A stretch of DNA of 64,000 nt from Pedobacter sp. SL55 (GTDB taxonomy: Bacteria > Bacteroidota > Bacteroidia > Sphingobacteriales > Sphingobacteriaceae): contig NZ_CP113059.1 of the NCBI RefSeq assembly GCF_026625705.1, positions 248,001 to 312,000 of the forward strand. Direction: 5' to 3'. Shown here one piece after another: positions 59,453 through 64,000 of this stretch. Position 1 is the first letter of the stretch; the number at the start of each line of letters is the position of its first letter. Made by a program: the position numbers and the translations under genes. Under the pieces are notes generated by a model, which saw nothing but the letters and a program-made list of their open reading frames with translations, was not told the DNA's origin and made no database searches.

Positions 59453-61789
59453 ATGAAAAAAATATTCTCTATAGCAATTTTGGTGTGGGCCTGTGTGGTC
59501 CACTCGGTTGCACAGCAAGCAAAACCTAGCGTCCCTTTAACCTTCGATAAATTTTTCAAGGATAAAATGAACGAGGTTAAAGGACATTTTCCAGTATATC
59601 AACTAGATGATAAATATTACCTCCAAATTGGTGCACAGCAATTAAATAAGGATATCCTCGTAGCGGGAGATATTCGTTACGGTAGTGCTAACATTTCTAA
59701 ATCTTCAGGCGTACTTAAATTTACCAAAGGTCCGGGCGAAAGTTTATACGTAACTAGAAGTAACTATAGCGAACAGGCAATAGACAATGCCCCAATGGCT
59801 AATTTGCTAAGCGGATCAACATTAGAGCCCATCAGTTTTACTTTTAAAATAGAAGCTTTGGGTAAAGATACAGGTAGTTACATTATTGATATTACCAAAC
59901 AACTCATTGATGGTGGCGAACTGTTTTCGTTCAAAAATTACAGCCAAATCGCTAATCCAGACCCCTCTAGGTCTGCTGTAGAAAGTGTTGTGGCAATTAG
60001 CAATGGGGTAGCTTTTAATGTATACAGATCTCAGAACAATTCGGGAAGAGACTATAACGGAAAAGCTATTGAGCAAGCATCTACTTTCCAAATGGGCTTA
60101 GTGTTGCAAGAGCTTTCGGCTACGCCAATGCCAATTCAATTAAGCGACCGAAGAATTGGTTTCGAAACTCGCTCATTTACAGATTTTGGATTAGCCGGAT
60201 ACGCCGCAAAAAAGGTCAACATCATTAAAAAATGGTACTTACAGGTAAAACCTGAAGATGCTGTCAAATATAAAAACGGCAGTTTAGTAGAACCTCAAAG
60301 GCCAATTGTAGTTTACCTTCATCCATCAATCCCAAAATTTTTGATGAATGCAGTAAAAGATGGCGTGTTGGCTTGGAACAAGTGCTTCGAAACAGCGGGA
60401 TTTAAAAATGCAATCAAAGTAATTCTTCCCGAAAACTCTACACAGCAGTTAATGGAAGAGGGTACGGTACTCATTGCCTGGGGTGGTGTAGCCAATAAGC
60501 CAGCTGTAGAAACCGTTGAAGATCCACGTACTGGAGAAATAAAAACGGCAAAAATCACTTTGTCCGACTTCGTGATCGATGATTTGCTTCAAAAATACTT
60601 TGTGCAGGTTGGTGCTAATGACATACGTATCCAAAAAGATGCTTATTCTCCCGCAGTTAGAAGCGATATTTTGAAGTTTAAAGTAAGCCAAGGCATGGCA
60701 CAGGTATTGGGTATGTTGCCTAATTATGCAGGTAGTGCCGCTTATAGTGTACCACAGGTAAGTAATCCGCAATGGGTAATGCAGCATGGTTTTACCTCAT
60801 CTATTACTGATGATTTAGAGTTCAATTACCTGATGGTGCCCACCAAGAATTTCAATAGCAAATTGCTAATTCCAAGCATTGGTGCTTATGATCATTTTGC
60901 GATCAACTGGGCTTATCGTCAGTTTCAAAACGACCAAGCCAAACCAAATTTTTTAAAAGATGGCAAAATAGATCCAGTTTATTTTTATGCAGCCGAAGAT
61001 AAAAGCAATCCGCTAAGCCAAGCAAAAGATTTGTCTTCACAAAACATAGAAGCAGCGCAAAAGGGCATCAATGGGCTCATTGCATTTTACCCTAAATTAG
61101 ATGGTATTGCCGCCAAAATGGATGATGATACCTGGGACACCTACATGTTATTGGCTGCAAATTTTATCATGTCTTATGATCAGTACGTTACCAGCGTACT
61201 CCCAAATATTGGCGGTAGGCAACGTTTTACCGTAATGAAAGGATATAACACGGTACCGTTGATGTATACACCCAAAGCTAGACAGCAAGCCACATTTGAT
61301 TTCTTGTACCAAAATGTACTTAAAGGAGTACCAGCATGGACTAGAAACGATAGGGCACAATTTACCGATGGTTCTAATACAGAAACGTTGGTAACCAAAA
61401 CAGCAGTAAAAGTAGTAAATGCCTTAATTAACGCCGATTTGATTAAAAATCTACTAGAGGCAGAAAATTCTGGCCAAAAAGATGTTTTTGGTACTAAAGA
61501 CTTGTTCCAAAACATTGATCGTTACGTGTTCCAAAACTTTGATCCTAAAATAGCACTTACGGGCTACCAACGTAATGTGCAATCTACATTAATTAGAAGT
61601 TTACAGGCATTGGTAGCTAAAAACAAAATTGGTGCAGGCCTAAGCGATATCAGTGTGGTTTTAAATACTTATACAACTGCGCTTAATGAGCGCATCGGTC
61701 AGATGGCAAAATCACATACAGATGTATTAACCAGAGAACATTTTCAGTTAATGAAGATGTTAATGGACAACGAACAAAATGCGAAATAG
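59453..61789 (+). CDS. Catalytically dead paralogue of the DUF5117 metalloprotease
   Basis: 778 residues with a signal peptide (ILVWACVVHSVAQQ). It aligns along its length with the protein encoded just upstream: both have ADKR/SDRRIGFETRS-like and KWYLQVKPEDAVKYKNG blocks, GFKNAI, VEDPRTGEI, DLLQ, then the motif region and SITDDLEFNY. At the zinc site, HEVGHTLGLRHDF of the neighbour is replaced by QGMAQVLGMLPNY: Gln413, Gly414, Gln417 and Pro423 stand where His, Glu, His and His should be. The rest is intact and the frame is open, so it is a kept pseudoprotease, not a decaying gene. Possible roles are substrate binding or control of the active partner. Confidence 0.9.
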   Translation: MKKIFSIAILVWACVVHSVAQQAKPSVPLTFDKFFKDKMNEVKGHFPVYQLDDKYYLQIGAQQLNKDILVAGDIRYGSANISKSSGVLKFTKGPGESLYVTRSNYSEQAIDNAPMANLLSGSTLEPISFTFKIEALGKDTGSYIIDITKQLIDGGELFSFKNYSQIANPDPSRSAVESVVAISNGVAFNVYRSQNNSGRDYNGKAIEQASTFQMGLVLQELSATPMPIQLSDRRIGFETRSFTDFGLAGYAAKKVNIIKKWYLQVKPEDAVKYKNGSLVEPQRPIVVYLHPSIPKFLMNAVKDGVLAWNKCFETAGFKNAIKVILPENSTQQLMEEGTVLIAWGGVANKPAVETVEDPRTGEIKTAKITLSDFVIDDLLQKYFVQVGANDIRIQKDAYSPAVRSDILKFKVSQGMAQVLGMLPNYAGSAAYSVPQVSNPQWVMQHGFTSSITDDLEFNYLMVPTKNFNSKLLIPSIGAYDHFAINWAYRQFQNDQAKPNFLKDGKIDPVYFYAAEDKSNPLSQAKDLSSQNIEAAQKGINGLIAFYPKLDGIAAKMDDDTWDTYMLLAANFIMSYDQYVTSVLPNIGGRQRFTVMKGYNTVPLMYTPKARQQATFDFLYQNVLKGVPAWTRNDRAQFTDGSNTETLVTKTAVKVVNALINADLIKNLLEAENSGQKDVFGTKDLFQNIDRYVFQNFDPKIALTGYQRNVQSTLIRSLQALVAKNKIGAGLSDISVVLNTYTTALNERIGQMAKSHTDVLTREHFQLMKMLMDNEQNAK

Positions 61790-61790
61790 A

Positions 61791-62903
61791 ATGAAAAAAT
61801 TAATGATAGTAGCTTTGATGCTCGTACTGGGCATCTCGGCAAAGGCGCAAAACAGAGCTATCAATTTCGAAAAATTGACTTTTCAAGAAGCCTTGTTAAA
61901 ATCTAAAAAAGAGAACAAGCCCATTTTTGTGGATTGCTACACTACTTGGTGTATTCCTTGCAAACGCATGGAGGCAGATGTGTTTACTTTAGATAGCGTG
62001 GCCGATTTTCACAACCAAAACTTTATCAATATTAAAGTAGATATGGAAAAAGGCGAGGGGCCCGATTTGCGTAAAACATATACGGTAGAGGCCTATCCAT
62101 CTTATTTAATTGTGGATGCCGATGGTAAAGTGAAAAATAAATACGTAGGAGGCATGGCCGCCAAAGATTTTTTAGCGAATGCTAGAAAAGGGTTAGGCAC
62201 CAGCGAAGAAGCCAGGTTAAACGCACTTTACGAAAAAGGAGATCGTTCGCCAGAGTTCATGAGAAATTACATCAAACATAAAGTTAAAGTAATGGAAATA
62301 TCAAAGGCTAAAGCACTTAATGTAGAGTTAATGGGGTTGCTTACGCCAGAACAAAAGGCTACTCCAGAAAATTGGTTCCTTTTTGGCCAAAACAGATATA
62401 CCATGTACCTGTCTGATTTATTTAGCCCTAATTTTAAATACCTAGCAGATCACTGGAAAGATTTCGTAACCAAAAATACAAAGGATACAGTAGATAAGAA
62501 ATTATCGTCGGTATACAGACAAATAGCCTCTTGGACACTTAATGGTTTTTATGTAAAAGTGAAACCTTATGATAAGGCTACTTACGAAATGTACAAGGCA
62601 CAAATTAAAAAAACAGAAACGCCAGATAAAAAGCAATTATTGGTAATGATGGACATTGCTATGGCGGCAGGAGATAAGAACATAGATAAAGTAACTGATT
62701 TATTCTTGAAACACTTGGGTTCTTTTTCGGAAGATAACCGCCGCATTCTCTTTGACTATGTTACTTTCGCTACATCTATAAAAGGATACAATTATCCAAA
62801 AATTGCTGCCCTTTCAGATGAGATTGAAAGGACTTCTACTAATCCTTTTTTGGTTAGACAGTTTAAAAGCATGAAAGAACGTTATGCAAAAAAAGCAAAT
62901 TAG
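61791..62903 (+). CDS. Exported thioredoxin-like protein
   Basis: 370 residues from ATG 61791 (signal peptide MKKLMIVALMLVLGISAKAQ); an ATG at 61779 overlaps the previous gene and gives a poorer signal. The thioredoxin domain (about 25-150) has the redox pair WCIPC (Cys54, Cys57) after FVDCYTT and the cis-Pro in AYPSYLIV. A helical C-terminal region of about 220 residues follows. It is periplasmic and may reduce or shuffle disulfides in substrates or in the locus's own proteins. It follows the pseudoprotease stop by 1 base. Confidence 0.92.
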   Translation: MKKLMIVALMLVLGISAKAQNRAINFEKLTFQEALLKSKKENKPIFVDCYTTWCIPCKRMEADVFTLDSVADFHNQNFINIKVDMEKGEGPDLRKTYTVEAYPSYLIVDADGKVKNKYVGGMAAKDFLANARKGLGTSEEARLNALYEKGDRSPEFMRNYIKHKVKVMEISKAKALNVELMGLLTPEQKATPENWFLFGQNRYTMYLSDLFSPNFKYLADHWKDFVTKNTKDTVDKKLSSVYRQIASWTLNGFYVKVKPYDKATYEMYKAQIKKTETPDKKQLLVMMDIAMAAGDKNIDKVTDLFLKHLGSFSEDNRRILFDYVTFATSIKGYNYPKIAALSDEIERTSTNPFLVRQFKSMKERYAKKAN

Positions 62904-64000
62904 TTTAGTAGGCCTACTGTTGGTTTGTTGTGTGTATGTATACGCACAGCAGGCCAATTATGAGGCTGCAAAAAAATACGATGCGCCTCATCTTTCTAAG
63001 CGCATAGGCACATTAAAGGTAATTCCATTTTTCCTTAAAAAAACCAACAGCTTTTGGTTTTTAGCCGAGCAGCCTTCGTTTTCTGGTAAAGAAAGCGATA
63101 CGCTTACCAATAAAGATAGGGTCTACCATATTGTTGATCTAAAAACTGGCAAAAAGCAAGAGCTCTTTGATAAGAAAGCAATTGCCAATCAGCTACAACA
63201 ATTTATAGGAGAAAAATTTAATAGCAAACAGCTCAGTTATTTCCCTAATTTTTCGGAAGACGAAAAAACAGTAAAGCTAAAATACGGTTCTAAATCTTAC
63301 AGCTACAATTACCTAAGTAAGCAACTTACCGAAGATCATGAAGGCCAGCAACCAAAAAAAACATATCCTAAATTTGGTGTTTCGGCAGATGGTAAATGGG
63401 AATTGTACACCCGTGCGCACAACCTATACATTGCCAGTGCTGCCAATAAAGAAAAAGAGCAGCAACTCAGTAAAAATGCCGAACCCTATTATTCGTTCTG
63501 TGTAGATGAAAAAGGAGACTATACGGTAGATAAAACCTATCCTTCTACAGCAAAATGGGTTACAGCGAGGTATTTTTATGCCTTAAGAATAGATAAGCGA
63601 AAGGTGCAAACCATGTCGGTAATCAATTCTGATGTTACACCTAGGCCGCGAGTTTCTACCTACAAGTATGAGTTGCCAGAAGATAAAGATGTTGCCCAAT
63701 ACGAACTGATGATTGGAGATGCAAACAGCAGTACGATAAAGAAAGTAAATTTGGAGCGTTGGCCAGACCAGCAGTTAGAAGTGGTTGCAGCACCAGGTAA
63801 TTCGGAAGAACTCTTTGTGATACGCCGTAAACGAACCAGAGACGAAATGGAACTTTGCGCCGTAAATTTGGCCAGTGGAGAAGTAAGGTCGGTTATTCAT
63901 GAAGTAAGCAAACCTTTTATCAACGAAGATTTTTTCAATGTCTCCATTTTAAACGGAGGAAACGACATTATTTGGTGGAGCGATAGAAGTGGCTGGGGAC
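62884..64000 (+). CDS. S9 (prolyl oligopeptidase/DPP IV-like) peptidase, N-terminal part; runs off the window
   Basis: The ATG at 62884 overlaps the end of the thioredoxin gene by 20 bp in another frame. The protein opens with a signal peptide (QISLVGLLLVCCVYVYAQQ) and continues as a beta-propeller (FGVSADGKWELYTRAHNLYIAS, VDLKTGKKQELF, IWWSDRSGWG) for 372 codons to the window edge without a stop. The propeller with DGKWELYTRAHNLY and the SDRSGW block is that of S9 dipeptidyl-peptidase-like enzymes; the catalytic alpha/beta-hydrolase domain lies outside. It would trim short peptides in the periplasm. Confidence 0.88.
   Translation, partial: MQKKQISLVGLLLVCCVYVYAQQANYEAAKKYDAPHLSKRIGTLKVIPFFLKKTNSFWFLAEQPSFSGKESDTLTNKDRVYHIVDLKTGKKQELFDKKAIANQLQQFIGEKFNSKQLSYFPNFSEDEKTVKLKYGSKSYSYNYLSKQLTEDHEGQQPKKTYPKFGVSADGKWELYTRAHNLYIASAANKEKEQQLSKNAEPYYSFCVDEKGDYTVDKTYPSTAKWVTARYFYALRIDKRKVQTMSVINSDVTPRPRVSTYKYELPEDKDVAQYELMIGDANSSTIKKVNLERWPDQQLEVVAAPGNSEELFVIRRKRTRDEMELCAVNLASGEVRSVIHEVSKPFINEDFFNVSILNGGNDIIWWSDRSGWG

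Overview
The window looks like chromosomal DNA of a Bacteroidetes bacterium of the Pedobacter/Sphingobacteriaceae kind. The reasons are low GC, paired SusC/SusD outer-membrane genes, an ECF sigma/FecR switch, a monomeric NADP isocitrate dehydrogenase, weak or absent Shine-Dalgarno sites, and several good matches to the Bacteroidetes promoter -7 box TAnnTTTG, including those of both tRNA genes. The genus is an inference from protein resemblance, not a database result.

Layout. 1-13.4 kb holds housekeeping and scattered hydrolase genes: a subtilisin cut by the window edge, a VOC remnant, an SRPBCC protein, a GIY-YIG nuclease between two copies of a palindromic repeat, icd, a tiny membrane protein, a methionine aminopeptidase, an esterase, a CYTH protein, a frameshifted DinB-like gene, a two-gene esterase/pectinesterase operon, and a TetR-like/ABC1-kinase pair. 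13.7-22.5 kb is a phosphorus-scavenging locus: a Tat-exported alkaline phosphatase faces a SusC-SusD-phospholipase C series. 23.2-43.8 kb is core genome: tRNA-Met, LptF/G permease, AsmA and TamB envelope proteins, aquaporin, transglycosylase, nth, recA, tsaD, ribBA and an Hdr-like iron-sulfur pair. At 44.0-45.8 kb a tRNA-Phe gene is followed by an intact two-ORF IS with 24-bp terminal inverted repeats and by a decayed integrase start, which looks like the scar of an integrated element. 46.1-48.0 kb encodes a LOV-domain (blue-light) histidine kinase and its response regulator. 48.8-64 kb is one long forward locus: ECF sigma, FecR, SusC with a signalling domain, SusD, a lipoprotein, an M10-like (HExxHxxGxxH) metalloprotease, a sister protein that has lost every zinc ligand, a thioredoxin-like protein and an S9 peptidase. 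It reads as a regulated protein/peptide harvesting system.

Sequence quality. At least five genes (DinB-like, phospholipase C twice, mtgA, recA, the SusD-linked lipoprotein) are broken by single-base changes, almost all inside homopolymer runs and mostly one-base losses. Because recA and mtgA are among them, the simplest reading is homopolymer error in the assembly rather than real gene decay.

Best leads: the active/inactive metalloprotease pair in the sigma/FecR-controlled SusCD locus; the LOV kinase beside an island scar; the GIY-YIG gene bracketed by palindromic repeats; and a set of genes whose -7 box ends only 3-5 bases before the start codon, suggesting leaderless mRNAs.
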